NCBI RefSeq assembly: GCF_026109735.1
Contig: NZ_CP069620.1
Location: 310,001 to 374,000, forward strand
Length of the DNA stretch: 64,000 bases
Direction of reading: 5' to 3'
DNA from: Salinimicrobium tongyeongense
GTDB taxonomy: Bacteria; Bacteroidota; Bacteroidia; Flavobacteriales; Flavobacteriaceae
Shown: in pieces, positions 9,021-18,124 of the stretch
Numbering within the stretch: position 1 is the first letter of the stretch
Layout of the letters: each line of letters starts with the position of its first letter
Translations under genes and position numbers: made by a program
Notes under the pieces: model-generated
Seen by the model: the letters and a program-made list of their open reading frames with translations, nothing else
Told to the model about the DNA's origin: nothing
Database searches by the model: none

Positions 9021-9441
9021 TGCTTTTCTTTTTCGGGAGGGTGATCGTAGTCAATTTCACTACAGAAATAAGGTTTTCAGCCTCGTCAGTAATTTTAATA
9101 TCCCAAAGTTGGGTAGTTCGGCCTTTATGAAGGTATTGGGCTTTTGCGAAAACATAACCTTCAGAAATGCTTTTTAGATGATTGGCAGCGATCTCGATTC
9201 CGCGCACAACAAATTCATCGGTATCCAAAAAGACATAACTGGCAAGGCTTCCCACACTTTCGGCCAGGGCAACCGTAGCGCCGCCGTGAAGCACCCCGTC
9301 TGGCTGGTGCACTTTGGAAGTGACTGGCATTCTGGCAATAAGGTAATCGTCACCTACTTCGGTAAATTCTATATCAAGGGTTTCCATGAGCGTATTTTTC
9401 GACACTTTTTTCGAAAGCTCCAGAATTTCCTCTTTGGTCAT
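9013..9441 (-). CDS. menI: Hotdog-fold thioesterase, probable DHNA-CoA hydrolase
   Basis: PaaI/YbgC-type acyl-CoA thioesterase of 142 residues. The frame is open further upstream to 9588, but the start at 9441 (MTKEEILELSKK) gives the normal family length and avoids reading into the divergent hydrolase gene. The family signature VHQPDGVLHGGATVALAESVG contains the catalytic acidic residue. Position as first gene of menI-menF-menD supports hydrolysis of 1,4-dihydroxy-2-naphthoyl-CoA, the step after MenB. That assignment rests on context as well as family, since hotdog thioesterases are broad. Confidence 0.85.
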   Translation of the reverse strand: MTKEEILELSKKVSKNTLMETLDIEFTEVGDDYLIARMPVTSKVHQPDGVLHGGATVALAESVGSLASYVFLDTDEFVVRGIEIAANHLKSISEGYVFAKAQYLHKGRTTQLWDIKITDEAENLISVVKLTTITLPKKKSNA

Positions 9442-9489
9442 AGCAAATAGATTGGTTTCTTTGTAAAAGTACAAAACACCTGCAGATTT

Positions 9490-10128
9490 ATGAGCCGCGA
9501 AAAAAAGGTTTCTTACCAAACCACCAATACCTACAGCACTTTGAACCAGTTTACCGAAAAAACTGAAAACGTTTGGGTGGTTTTTCACGGAATTGGCTAT
9601 TTGAGCCGCTATTTCCTGAAGTATTTCAGGCAGCTAAACAAGGAAAAAAACTACATTATTGCACCACAGGCCCCTTCAAAGTACTACCTTAACGGTAAAT
9701 ATGAGCATGTTGGCGCTTCATGGGCCACGCGCGAAGAAACACAGCAGGAGATGGGAAATGTGCTGGCTTACCTGGATAAAGTCTACAATACCGAGGGTGT
9801 CAAAAATGCCAAAAATTTAATCCTTTTCGGCTACTCCCAGGGAGTGTCCATTGCCACTCGATGGATGGTAAAAAGAAAGCTTCGGCCGTCACATCTCATC
9901 CTCAATTCCGGCAGAATTCCTTCGGAATTAAAGCCTTCAGATTTTGCCTTTTTTGAGGGGCAGGTGAATTTTGTATATGGAACTGAAGATCCTTTCATCA
10001 ACAAAGAATTTCTTGAATCTGAAGAAAAAAGGATCAGGGAATTATTTCCGAAAAATTTGAAGTTTGTTCCTTTTAATGGCGGGCATGAGGTGAATCAACA
10101 GGTGATTATTAAACTGGCGGGAGAATAA
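9490..10128 (+). CDS. Alpha/beta hydrolase, carboxylesterase/phospholipase-like
   Basis: A 212-residue cytosolic serine hydrolase without signal peptide. The nucleophile elbow is GYSQG (about residue 114), the acid is Asp in VYGTEDPF and the base is His in FNGGHEV. Together they form the triad of the esterase/phospholipase group that includes YpfH and acyl-protein thioesterase-like enzymes. The oxyanion strand is VWVVFHGIG. The substrate is unknown. It is divergent from menI with about 48 bases between start codons, so the two promoters must overlap. Confidence 0.8.
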   Translation: MSREKKVSYQTTNTYSTLNQFTEKTENVWVVFHGIGYLSRYFLKYFRQLNKEKNYIIAPQAPSKYYLNGKYEHVGASWATREETQQEMGNVLAYLDKVYNTEGVKNAKNLILFGYSQGVSIATRWMVKRKLRPSHLILNSGRIPSELKPSDFAFFEGQVNFVYGTEDPFINKEFLESEEKRIRELFPKNLKFVPFNGGHEVNQQVIIKLAGE

Positions 10129-10659
10129 GTTTTAGAGAGACAAGACCGCTGCGCTGCCAGAGCCAAGAGCCAAGACTTTTTCAAAAAACTCCTTATCTGG
10201 TTCCAGCCTTAAATTATAATGTCAACGGGTTTTCAACGGCCTATCGAAAATTGATCGTGAAATTTGAAGTGAAAGGACGTTTAATTTTCTGCTGTTTGAG
10301 CCTAACGACTTTTTATCGTTATACTAACTTTAATCGCGAGTTCAGAAAATTTAGTCATTGAACGAAAAATTTAGATCAATTTTCGTAAGCCTGGCCCCGA
10401 AGCGTCGGGGTTGGTTCTTTTTCATCAATGGAAAAAGAACAGAAATATTTTTCTTGAAACCCATTGAGAAGCTGAAACAAGTTCAGCTTGACGTAATTAT
10501 AATAAATAGGGCTATGTCACCTCGAGCGGAGTCGAGAGGTCCTTGTAAATAAAAAATTAGACTCCAATAAGATGTTGGCGCGGATTTGCAATCCGTGCCG
10601 AGTCCAAACTCCCACCCCGACCTTCGGCCACCCCTCCGCAGGAGGGGACTTTTCAAAGT
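10129..10659. repeat. Gene-free block of dispersed repeat fragments
   Basis: No credible gene. Several short palindromic units lie one after another: CCCCGA/TCGGGG with a 4-nt loop near 10396-10411, GTTCTTTTTC/GAAAAAGAAC near 10414-10440, a unit containing CTGAAACAAGTTCAGC near 10470-10490, the unit ACCTCGAGCGGAGTCGAGAG near 10510-10533, GGCGCGGATT/AATCCGTGCC at 10577-10599, and a C-rich unit CCACCCCGACCTTCGGCCAC near 10611-10632. From memory, units of this kind recur between genes of many flavobacteria. A variant of the C-rich unit recurs near 16092-16113. Confidence 0.6.
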
Positions 10660-10692
10660 AAAAAAAAAGCGCTACCAATTGGCAGCGCTTTA
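10660..10692 (-). terminator. Terminator of dnaK
   Basis: On the minus strand AAAGCGCT and AGCGCTTT flank a CCAATTGG core with one mismatch, and the stem is followed by a run of nine T. It lies about 110 bases after the dnaK stop. The stretch between (10693-10800) holds two more C/G-rich hairpins (CCTCCCC/GGGGAGG and GGAGGGAT/ATCCCTCC) of dispersed-repeat type. Confidence 0.75.
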
Positions 10693-10803
10693 ATATTCAT
10701 CCAATTCCTCCCCTTTTCAAGGGGAGGTTAGGAGGGATTAGATCCCTCCTTTCGTCGGGATAAGCGATTCACAAGGCTTTGCTTCACAAAACCTGTTCTC
10801 TGC

Positions 10804-12741
10804 TTATTTCACTTCTTCAAAGTCAACGTCTTCTACATCGTCACCCTGCTTAGAGTCACCTCCGGCCTGTCCTCCGGTTGCGCCCTGGGCTCCGGCTCCG
10901 GGTCCACCCTGTGGGCCTCCGGCAGCTCCGCCCTGCTCGGCTTGTGCTTTGTACATTTCTTCAGAAGCTACTTTCCATGCCTCATTGATCTTGTCTAATG
11001 CAGGCTGAATAGTTTCTACTTCTTTAGTCTCGTAAGCTTTCTTTAATTCTTCCAAAGCCTCTTCGATTGGCTTCTTCTTGTCATCAGAAAGTTTATCGCC
11101 AAATTCTTTCAACTGCTTTTCAGTCTGGAAGATCATAGCATCAGCTTCGTTAAGCTTATCTACTTTTTCTTTGGCTTTTTTATCAGTTTCAGCATTAGCT
11201 TCAGCTTCCTGCTTCATCTTTTGGATCTCTTCTTCAGTAAGACCTGAAGAGGCCTCGATTCTAATATCCTGAGATTTACCGGTAGCTTTATCTGTAGCGC
11301 TTACTTTGATGATACCGTTGGCATCGATGTCAAAGGTCACTTCAATTTGAGGTGTTCCTCTTGGTGCCGGTGGAATTCCGTCAAGGTGGAATCTACCAAT
11401 AGTCTTGTTATCGGCTGCCATTGGACGCTCTCCCTGCAACACGTGGATCTCAACAGAAGGCTGATTGTCGGCCGCGGTAGAGAATACCTGTGATTTTTTG
11501 GTAGGAATGGTCGTGTTAGACTCGATCAATTTAGTCATCACACCCCCCATAGTTTCAATACCAAGAGACAACGGAGTTACGTCAAGAAGCAGTACATCTT
11601 TTACATCTCCTGTAAGTACACCTCCCTGGATAGCTGCACCAATCGCCACAACTTCATCCGGGTTTACACCTTTAGAAGGTTTTTTTCCGAAGAAATTTTC
11701 TACTTCCTGCTGAATTTTAGGAATACGGGTTGATCCACCAACAAGGATTACCTCGTCAATATCACTTTTTGAAAGCCCTGCATCGCTAAGTGCTTTTTGC
11801 ACAGGATCCATAGAACGCTTCACGAGGTTATCGGCAAGTTGCTCGAACTTAGATCTTGTAAGAGTTTCTACAAGGTGCTTTGGTCCGCTAGCGGTTGCAG
11901 TTACGTATGGCAGGTTAATTTCAGTTTGAGAAGAAGAGGAAAGCTCAATTTTAGCTTTTTCAGCAGCTTCCTTCAAACGCTGAAGTGCCATTGGGTCTTT
12001 TCTAAGGTCGATATCCTCCTGCTTTTGAAAAGTATCTGCGAGATAATCGATGATCACCTCGTCAAAATCATCACCTCCAAGGTGGGTATCACCGTTAGTA
12101 GAAAGTACTTCAAAAACTCCGTCCCCTAATTCAAGGATAGAGATATCAAATGTACCACCACCAAGGTCATAAACTGCGATCTTCTGATCTTGGGATTTTT
12201 TATCAAGTCCGTAAGCCAGTGCAGCTGCAGTAGGCTCGTTAATGATACGTCTTACTTTAAGACCTGCGATCTCACCGGCCTCTTTTGTAGCCTGACGCTG
12301 AGAGTCATTAAAGTATGCAGGTACGGTAATAACGGCTTCATTTACATCCTGCCCAAGATAATCCTCGGCAGTTTTCTTCATTTTCTGAAGCACCATGGCA
12401 GAAAGTTCCTGCGGAGTATATTTACGTCCGTCGATTTCCACACGCGGAGTATCGTTATCACCTTTTACCACTTTATAAGGAACCCTTCCGGCTTCTTTAG
12501 AAACTTCAGAATATTTATTTCCCATAAACCTCTTGATAGAGGAAATGGTTTTTTGCGGGTTAGTTACAGCCTGACGCTTTGCAGGATCCCCTACTTTTAT
12601 TTCGCCTCCTTCTACAAATGCGATTACAGAAGGAGTAGTTCTTTTTCCTTCGGCATTAGGTATCACCGTTGGCTCGTTACCTTCCATCACGGCAACACAG
12701 GAGTTGGTAGTACCTAAGTCGATTCCAATTATTTTACTCAT
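10804..12741 (-). CDS. dnaK: Molecular chaperone DnaK (Hsp70)
   Basis: ATP-dependent Hsp70 chaperone. 645 residues, starting [21 protein letters not shown]. It has the nucleotide-binding domain with [20 protein letters not shown] and [15 protein letters not shown], the linker [16 protein letters not shown], the substrate-binding domain, and a Gly/Ala/Gln-rich tail ending [12 protein letters not shown]. It is alone: no grpE, dnaJ or hrcA is adjacent. A perfect TGACA/TGTCA inverted repeat lies about 85-95 bases upstream; no CIRCE element (TTAGCACTC-type) is visible. Confidence 0.98.
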   Translation of the reverse strand: MSKIIGIDLGTTNSCVAVMEGNEPTVIPNAEGKRTTPSVIAFVEGGEIKVGDPAKRQAVTNPQKTISSIKRFMGNKYSEVSKEAGRVPYKVVKGDNDTPRVEIDGRKYTPQELSAMVLQKMKKTAEDYLGQDVNEAVITVPAYFNDSQRQATKEAGEIAGLKVRRIINEPTAAALAYGLDKKSQDQKIAVYDLGGGTFDISILELGDGVFEVLSTNGDTHLGGDDFDEVIIDYLADTFQKQEDIDLRKDPMALQRLKEAAEKAKIELSSSSQTEINLPYVTATASGPKHLVETLTRSKFEQLADNLVKRSMDPVQKALSDAGLSKSDIDEVILVGGSTRIPKIQQEVENFFGKKPSKGVNPDEVVAIGAAIQGGVLTGDVKDVLLLDVTPLSLGIETMGGVMTKLIESNTTIPTKKSQVFSTAADNQPSVEIHVLQGERPMAADNKTIGRFHLDGIPPAPRGTPQIEVTFDIDANGIIKVSATDKATGKSQDIRIEASSGLTEEEIQKMKQEAEANAETDKKAKEKVDKLNEADAMIFQTEKQLKEFGDKLSDDKKKPIEEALEELKKAYETKEVETIQPALDKINEAWKVASEEMYKAQAEQGGAAGGPQGGPGAGAQGATGGQAGGDSKQGDDVEDVDFEEVK

Positions 12742-12824
12742 AATTCTATAGGTTGTTATTTATTATTTCTGATTTTTATTTGAACAACCACTTAAAGTCA
12801 ATCATTATGCCAGCAGAAATTATA

Positions 12825-12837
12825 TGACAGGATGTCA
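12825..12837. promoter_or_regulatory. Inverted repeat upstream of dnaK
   Basis: TGACA-GGA-TGTCA within the longer near-symmetric TATATGACAGGATGTCACAT, 84 to 96 bases before the dnaK ATG, in the 127-bp gap between umuC and dnaK. A possible operator; no protein is known to bind it. Confidence 0.3.
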
Positions 12838-12868
12838 CATAAAAAGACAGGCATCTGACTTTCAAAAA

Positions 12869-14146
12869 TTAAGATTTACTACTTATTTTAAGAAGTTCCT
12901 GCCATTGTGTGGTATAATAGGGGCTTCGATGTTTTTTAATAAGCTCCCACTCGTGTTTTCGGGTGCCGGTAATAGCTGAAGCGACTGTAGCTTTCCCATA
13001 TTTGTTATTGATCCCATCCAAGACTTTCATAAGAACCGGATTAGAAATCTTAGAAGGTTGTTCAAATAAATTGGCCTGCACATATTCCTGTGGAATAATT
13101 CCGCTTAAATTGACCCCCACTTTTTTATAGCGAAAACCCGGTTTATATATTTTATGCAGGGCTTTTCTTGCTTCGCTGATTAGAACAAATGTATTATTAG
13201 TAGGAATAGGCAAAGTCACGGTACAACTTTCAGAATATCGCTTATCAATTTTACTGTGATAATTGGTATGTATAAACACTTGCACATATGAAGCGCATGA
13301 ACCCTGGGCCCGCATAACCTCGCTTACCTCGCTAATGTAATAAGCGCATACTTCTTCGATCATATCAAGGTCTTCCAGTCGTTTTCCAAAAGACTTCGCT
13401 GTACCTATTCCCTTTTTAGATTTAGGAATAGTAGTAAACTCTATACATGACTCCCCTCTCAACTCACGCCATAAACGTTCGCCCACTACAGTCATCTCTT
13501 TACGCACCCAGGCAAGAGGCACATTGTAAGCAAAATCAAATGCAGTAAACACCCTTCTTTCCTGAAGTCGTTGGGCATGCTGCCTTCCTATTCCCCACAC
13601 ATCATTAATCTTCACTTTTTTTAAAGCTACTCGCTTTTTCTCTTCAGAATCAATCACATATACATGTTGGTGGATTTCCTCTTTCTTGGCAATCCTATTT
13701 GCCAGTTTAGCCAGGACTTTTGTAGGAGCAATACCTACCCCCACCGGCAAACCGGTATACTTAAATATCTGCTCTTTAATTGTTTGGCCATATTCAGAAA
13801 GGTTTATGTTATTTAAGCCGGTTAATTCCACAAAAGCTTCATCAATACTGTAAACCTCAACCATAGGAGAAAAAGTCTTTAAGATATTCATCACCCGCTG
13901 TGACATTTCTCCATATAAAGTGTAATTAGAAGAAAAGAAAGTCACATTATTCTTTACCAGAATATCTTTAATTTTAAAGACAGGTTCAAACATAGGAATA
14001 TGTGCCAGAGATTTAGCCTCTTTATTTGCTGCAATCACACAACCATCATTGTTGCTCAACACTACTACCGGCTTCCCCCAGAGATCGGGTCTAAAAACCT
14101 GTTCGCAGGAAGCATAAAAACTATTACAATCTACCATCGCAATCAT
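12869..14146 (-). CDS. umuC: Y-family DNA polymerase UmuC (Pol V catalytic subunit)
   Basis: Translesion DNA polymerase. The start at 14146 (MIAMVDCNSFYASCEQVF) is chosen because it begins the family's first motif and makes a 4-base ATGA overlap with the stop of umuD; 425 residues result. Catalytic carboxylates are in MVDCNSF and in YSIDEAFVEL. The helix-hairpin-helix region (KINDVWGIGRQHAQRLQERR) and the little-finger domain follow. The C-terminal part ends in the UmuC-specific extension. Translational coupling to an apparently inactive UmuD makes the regulation of this polymerase unusual. Confidence 0.95.
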   Translation of the reverse strand: MIAMVDCNSFYASCEQVFRPDLWGKPVVVLSNNDGCVIAANKEAKSLAHIPMFEPVFKIKDILVKNNVTFFSSNYTLYGEMSQRVMNILKTFSPMVEVYSIDEAFVELTGLNNINLSEYGQTIKEQIFKYTGLPVGVGIAPTKVLAKLANRIAKKEEIHQHVYVIDSEEKKRVALKKVKINDVWGIGRQHAQRLQERRVFTAFDFAYNVPLAWVRKEMTVVGERLWRELRGESCIEFTTIPKSKKGIGTAKSFGKRLEDLDMIEEVCAYYISEVSEVMRAQGSCASYVQVFIHTNYHSKIDKRYSESCTVTLPIPTNNTFVLISEARKALHKIYKPGFRYKKVGVNLSGIIPQEYVQANLFEQPSKISNPVLMKVLDGINNKYGKATVASAITGTRKHEWELIKKHRSPYYTTQWQELLKISSKS

Positions 14147-14511
14147 ATCACAGCATGTATTACATAAGTAACCACACCCCACAACAGAAATTCGGGCTGC
14201 GTGGATTCACCTGAAAATTGCACAATATCAAATTCACCATCTTTTACTATAAGCGCCATACAATCTGGCTTAAGCTCCATAGACCGGTCTATAATAAGAA
14301 CATCTTTATCCCAGATATTAAATTTAGACCAGTTACTGCCTTCAACCCTAACAAAGAATGTTGAATCCTGATTGTAAACTAATTCATTGTTCAAATCTAT
14401 TGGAGGTTCATAATAATGAGTGGCTGCACTGGGAAATCCGGTTTGCTTTGAAACTTCTGCTCTATGCCTGTCTTTACCCTTTCGGATTTTTTCTGAAATA
14501 AGTCTTTGCAT
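14143..14511 (-). CDS. umuD: UmuD-like S24 protein lacking the Ser-Lys catalytic dyad
   Basis: A 122-residue UmuD homologue upstream of umuC (E. coli UmuD has 139 residues). It aligns without gaps to E. coli UmuD from GFPS through the beta-clip fold. The segment FVRVEGSNWSKFNIWDKD replaces FVKASGDSMIDGGISDGD, so nucleophile Ser60 becomes Asn. GEFDIVQF replaces GEFTVKKL, so general base Lys97 becomes Val. The cleavage-site Cys24-Gly25 is Thr-Gly here. The fold-forming residues are kept (VLIIDRS, ALIVKDGEFDI, LWGVVTYVIHAVI). It therefore looks like a UmuD fold that cannot cleave itself. No other serine/lysine pair takes the place of the dyad. No HTH is present, so it is not a LexA-type repressor. 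Confidence 0.85.
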   Translation of the reverse strand: MQRLISEKIRKGKDRHRAEVSKQTGFPSAATHYYEPPIDLNNELVYNQDSTFFVRVEGSNWSKFNIWDKDVLIIDRSMELKPDCMALIVKDGEFDIVQFSGESTQPEFLLWGVVTYVIHAVI

Positions 14512-14515
14512 AGTT

Positions 14516-14553
14516 CAAAATTAGGAAATATTCCAATATGATGGAATATTTCC
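14516..14553 (-). promoter_or_regulatory. umuDC promoter with perfect 12-bp inverted repeat
   Basis: GGAAATATTCCA (14524-14535) and TGGAATATTTCC (14542-14553) are exact reverse complements separated by six bases. Just downstream on the minus strand is TAATTTTG (14523-14516), a full match to the TAnnTTTG -7 element, so the palindrome covers the place of the -33 box. The predicted start point lies at or next to the umuD ATG (14511), giving little or no leader. The same palindrome precedes the plus-strand serine dehydratase gene. Confidence 0.6.
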
Positions 14554-14618
14554 CTGTTGTTTTTTATACCCAGTTCAAAAAGAAAAAATTAATTTTACCC
14601 CTAAATTTTATCCCTCGA

Positions 14619-16052
14619 ATGCAGAAAATTGAAAGTATCAGCGTTTTTGACATGCTTAAAATAGGAGTTGGCCCTTCCAGCTCCCATACCCTTGGCCCCT
14701 GGCGGGCTGCCGAAAGATGGATCGGGGAGTTAAAAGAAGCCCAGAAATTTGATCTGGTAGAAAAAGTTACCGTACACCTTTATGGTTCCCTTTCCCTTAC
14801 CGGAAAAGGCCATGCTACAGACCTTGCTTCTGTTTTAGGGCTTTTGGGTTATGACCCTGTAACCGTTCCGGTAGAGAACATTGATCCTGAGATCAATAAT
14901 ATCCGCACCTTTAACCGGCTTAACCTCAATGGCGAGCGCAGTATAGATTTTAAGCTCGAAAACGATATCGTTTTTAACAAGAAATTCCTGCCCTTCCACC
15001 CCAACGGGATGAAGTTCACCGCCCAACTTTCCTCCGGAAAAACAACCTCCTCCACCTTCTACTCTATCGGCGGCGGATTTGTAGTTAAGGAAGAACGCAA
15101 AAATGCCAGAAAGCAGCTGAAGAAATTTCAGGAATTTCCATTTCCAATCGTTAAAGGAACCGATCTTGCCGCTTATTGCAAGCAGGAAAATAAGAAGATT
15201 TCAGAAATAGTTTACGAGAACGAAAAATCTCTTCGCAGCGAAGAAGAGATCGATGCCGGACTAAAAGCTGTGTGGGACGTGATGCTGGAATCCATGTACC
15301 TAGGCTGCCATACGGAAGGCACCCTGCCCGGCGGACTCAACGTACGCCGACGTGCTCCCGATTCTCACAAAAAGCTGATAGGCAACTCCAGCTATAACAC
15401 CAAAGAAGAATGGATAGAAGCCATTCGCAAAACTGAAGTGAAATTCCGTTCTATTTTAAAATGGGTAAGCTGTTTTGCTTTGGGAGTTAATGAAGTGAAT
15501 GCTTCCTTAGGCCGTGTTGTTACTGCACCAACAAACGGGAGTGCCGGGGTTATTCCCGCAGTTCTTATGTATTACCTCACTATAGAAAACCACGACGCCG
15601 GTTTCGAAAAGATCAAACAGTTCCTTCTCGTAGCAGGAGAAATTGGAAGTCTATTCAAAAAAGGAGCTACCATATCTGCAGCTATGGGTGGTTGCCAGGC
15701 AGAAATTGGAGTTTCCTCCTCCATGGCCGCCGGAGCTTTGACGGAAGTCATGGGCGGAACGCCAGAGCAGGTCATGATGGCTTCCGAAATTGCCATGGAA
15801 CACCACCTCGGCCTCACCTGTGACCCCATTGCCGGACTCGTACAAATCCCCTGTATTGAAAGAAACTCCATGGGTGCCATCAAGGCCATAAACGCGGCAG
15901 AAATGGCCCTGGATGCCGATTCTATTCACGCAAAAGTTCCTCTAGATAAAGTGATCGAGACCATGTGGGAAACTGCAAAAGACATGAACTCTAAATACAA
16001 AGAAACTTCGGAAGGAGGATTGGCAGTAAGGGTGAGTTTGAGCGACTGCTAA
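14619..16052 (+). CDS. sdaA: L-serine ammonia-lyase (serine dehydratase), iron-sulfur type
   Basis: Deaminates L-serine to pyruvate with a [4Fe-4S] cluster. The start at 14619 ([18 protein letters not shown]) is the normal family start; the frame is open earlier, but that would read through the umuD palindrome. The single-chain enzyme (477 residues) carries the N-terminal signature [17 protein letters not shown] and C-terminal catalytic motifs [16 protein letters not shown] and [16 protein letters not shown], with cysteines for the cluster. It is divergent from umuD. TAATTTTA (14590-14597) and TAAATTTT (14602-14609) are candidate -7 boxes. Confidence 0.95.
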   Translation: MQKIESISVFDMLKIGVGPSSSHTLGPWRAAERWIGELKEAQKFDLVEKVTVHLYGSLSLTGKGHATDLASVLGLLGYDPVTVPVENIDPEINNIRTFNRLNLNGERSIDFKLENDIVFNKKFLPFHPNGMKFTAQLSSGKTTSSTFYSIGGGFVVKEERKNARKQLKKFQEFPFPIVKGTDLAAYCKQENKKISEIVYENEKSLRSEEEIDAGLKAVWDVMLESMYLGCHTEGTLPGGLNVRRRAPDSHKKLIGNSSYNTKEEWIEAIRKTEVKFRSILKWVSCFALGVNEVNASLGRVVTAPTNGSAGVIPAVLMYYLTIENHDAGFEKIKQFLLVAGEIGSLFKKGATISAAMGGCQAEIGVSSSMAAGALTEVMGGTPEQVMMASEIAMEHHLGLTCDPIAGLVQIPCIERNSMGAIKAINAAEMALDADSIHAKVPLDKVIETMWETAKDMNSKYKETSEGGLAVRVSLSDC

Positions 16053-16306
16053 AATAGATTTGAGATATTAGATTTGAGATGTGAGATTTTTACCACCCCG
16101 CCCTCCGGGCACTTAGATATGAGATATTAGATATGAGTATTTAGATCATAAAACTCAGTTGAGGTTTTTAAATTCTCTATTTTTTCCTTCCGAAGGCAGA
16201 GAGAACGCGAAGTGATTGGAATATGGAACTTGGAATTTGGGATTTGAGATTTTGAATTTAAGATTTTGAATTTGGTGCTTGGTGCTTGGTGCTTGGTGCT
16301 TGAATA
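16053..16306. repeat. Degenerate low-complexity and tandem repeats
   Basis: Gene-free stretch of imperfect units such as GAGATATTAGATTTGAGAT and GGAACTTGGAATTTGGG, a C-rich unit CCACCCCGCCCTCCGGGCAC (near 16092) resembling the one at 10611, and four exact tandem copies of TTGGTGC (16272-16299). From memory, this sort of degenerate text is common between flavobacterial genes. No promoter or structured RNA is evident. Confidence 0.55.
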
Positions 16307-16783
16307 TTATTTGAGTTTCCTATCCTCACACCCCTCTCTTCTCCTGGTATCGATCAAATAAATGATCTTCCATTCACCATTTTGCTTCAGTAGCTGAAAG
16401 TTATTAACTCCTCAATGGCTAAAAGTTTCATTCATATAAAAGGAATAAGGCGTCCAGGCATTTGCCATATCGCCGTCAATTTTAATCACATAATCCTGAA
16501 GTATTTCCCTGAAAGAAGTCTTCAGGGGAATAGAAACAATTCCTTTCAGCAGCTTTTCAAGTTCTTCATTCACTAACTGGGTATCTCCGTTCTTCCCCTT
16601 TGCAATGGTTTGTATCACAGGATCTTCATAAAAAACCGATTTCATCAGCAAAGAATCCCTGGCGTGAAAACCTTCAAAAAAGGTATCCACTACTTCTTTT
16701 ACCTTTTCTTCTTCAGAAGTTGTCTGCGCAAAGGCAAAGGTTCCAAAAATCACAAAAACAGCAGTGGCTACAAGTCTTTTCAT
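16307..16783 (-). pseudogene. NTF2-like (SnoaL-fold) secreted protein interrupted by an in-frame TGA
   Basis: The frame starts at 16783 with a Sec signal peptide (MKRLVATAVFVIFGTFAFAQ) and runs through an NTF2-like domain to a TGA at 16412-16414. The same frame continues without gap for 34 more codons to TAA at 16307, encoding GVNNFQLL...GEWKIIYLIDTRRR, which is the expected last beta-strand pair of the domain. The TGA stands where homologues, as I recall them, have Cys (TGT/TGC) before GVN. So a single base change, a sequencing error or read-through would explain it. The truncated product (123 residues) would lack part of the sheet. No selenocysteine machinery is visible here. Confidence 0.7.
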
Positions 16784-16838
16784 GTGTTCAGTTTTGAATG
16801 TAATTTAGTACTTTTACCTGAATTTTAAATTTACAAGT

Positions 16839-17657
16839 ATGTCAGTCGCCAAGAAGCAATATAAAAGGATCACTACCAAGTCCCTGGTTGAAATGAAAGC
16901 CCAGGGGGAAAAAATTTCCATGCTTACTGCATACGATTTTTCTATGGCAAAAATAGTTGACGGTGCAGGGATAGATGTGATTTTGGTAGGAGATTCGGCC
17001 AGTAATGTGATGGCGGGACATGAAACCACGCTGCCCATCACCCTCGATCAAATGATCTATCACGCAGCCAGCGTGGTGCGTGCCGTAGAACGTGCCCTTG
17101 TGGTTGTAGACCTACCCTTCGGAAGTTACCAGAGTGACCCCAAGGAAGCTTTACGGTCAGCGATAAGGATCATGAAAGAGAGCGGCGGACACGCAGTAAA
17201 GCTCGAAGGTGGCAAAGAGATCAAAGATTCAGTAAAACGTATTCTAAACGCAGGAATCCCGGTAATGGGTCACCTGGGATTGACCCCGCAGTCCATCTAC
17301 AAATTCGGGACTTATACGGTTCGCGCCAAGGAAGAAGCTGAAGCTGAAAAGCTCAAAACTGATGCTTTGATGCTCGAAAAAGCCGGATGTTTTGCATTGG
17401 TTTTAGAAAAAGTACCTGCCAAACTGGCGAAAGAAGTAGCCGAAAGCCTTACCATTCCGGTAATAGGGATTGGTGCCGGAAATGGCGTTGACGGCCAGGT
17501 ACTGGTAGTTCACGACATGATTGGAATGACCCACGAGTTTAATCCGCGGTTTTTGAGAAGGTACCTGGACCTTTATTCTGAAATGACAAAAGCTTTTGAG
17601 CAGTACCGGAATGACGTGAAGAGCAGAAGTTTCCCAACAGATGAAGAACAGTATTAA
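16839..17657 (+). CDS. panB: 3-methyl-2-oxobutanoate hydroxymethyltransferase
   Basis: First step of pantothenate synthesis, transferring a hydroxymethyl group to 2-oxoisovalerate. 272 residues with the family motifs [67 protein letters not shown] and [20 protein letters not shown] (metal- and substrate-binding residues included). No panC or panD is nearby. The substrate links it to the ilv genes downstream in the window. Confidence 0.97.
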   Translation: MSVAKKQYKRITTKSLVEMKAQGEKISMLTAYDFSMAKIVDGAGIDVILVGDSASNVMAGHETTLPITLDQMIYHAASVVRAVERALVVVDLPFGSYQSDPKEALRSAIRIMKESGGHAVKLEGGKEIKDSVKRILNAGIPVMGHLGLTPQSIYKFGTYTVRAKEEAEAEKLKTDALMLEKAGCFALVLEKVPAKLAKEVAESLTIPVIGIGAGNGVDGQVLVVHDMIGMTHEFNPRFLRRYLDLYSEMTKAFEQYRNDVKSRSFPTDEEQY

Positions 17658-17704
17658 AATGTTAGATTTTAGAAGTTAGAAGTACGAAGTAAAAGTATTT
17701 CGGT

Positions 17705-18121
17705 ATGAAAATCAGGTATTCAAAAAGGCGACTTTTTTCCAATCTTATATTAGGAGCTCTATTTGCCATTTTAGGAGGCCTAAGGATCTTTGAAGGAACT
17801 GCCACCTATTTTACTTATTTTCAGCTCTTCCTCGGAATATTAATGGTTGGAACCTTCTTCTTTGAAAAGAAAAATCAGTACCTGAGCATTGAAAAAGGGT
17901 TCTTAACCAAAAATTCCCTCCGCAGGAAAACTATTGAACTTCACAACATTATTAAGGTGCAGTCTTATCCAGGCAGCGTAAAACTTTTTACTTCCGAAGA
18001 AAAGATAGGCATCAACACAGGAATTATTGAGAAAGATTCCCTGCAACAACTTTTGAATATTATAGGCTCTTTAGAAGTCCAGGAAAACCCCTTTGCTGGC
18101 TACGCTACAAAAACCACATAA
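17705..18121 (+). CDS. Small membrane protein with PH-like domain
   Basis: 138 residues: a basic N-terminus, two membrane helices (about 10-30 and 36-53), and a cytosolic domain (YLSIEKGFLTKNSLRRKTIELHN then IIKVQSYPGSVKLFT) whose strand pattern recalls the bPH2 modules of the YdbS/YdbT proteins. I do not recognise a named family. The stop lies 3 bases before the start of the pseudouridine synthase gene, so the two are probably co-expressed. Confidence 0.65.
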   Translation: MKIRYSKRRLFSNLILGALFAILGGLRIFEGTATYFTYFQLFLGILMVGTFFFEKKNQYLSIEKGFLTKNSLRRKTIELHNIIKVQSYPGSVKLFTSEEKIGINTGIIEKDSLQQLLNIIGSLEVQENPFAGYATKTT

Positions 18122-18124
18122 AAT

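Noticed and set aside
10358-10552. 64-residue plus-strand frame in the repeat block
   Set aside because: It is made entirely of dispersed palindromic repeat units, so the frame is accidental.
12742-12868. CIRCE element at dnaK
   Set aside because: No TTAGCACTC or GAGTGCTAA arm is present.
16053-16300. CRISPR-like array in the repetitive stretch after sdaA
   Set aside because: Units are imperfect, short and without regular spacers, and no cas gene is near.
16412-16414. Selenocysteine at the TGA of the NTF2-like gene
   Set aside because: No SECIS-like stem was seen after the codon and flavobacteria are not known for selenoproteins; a nonsense mutation is simpler.
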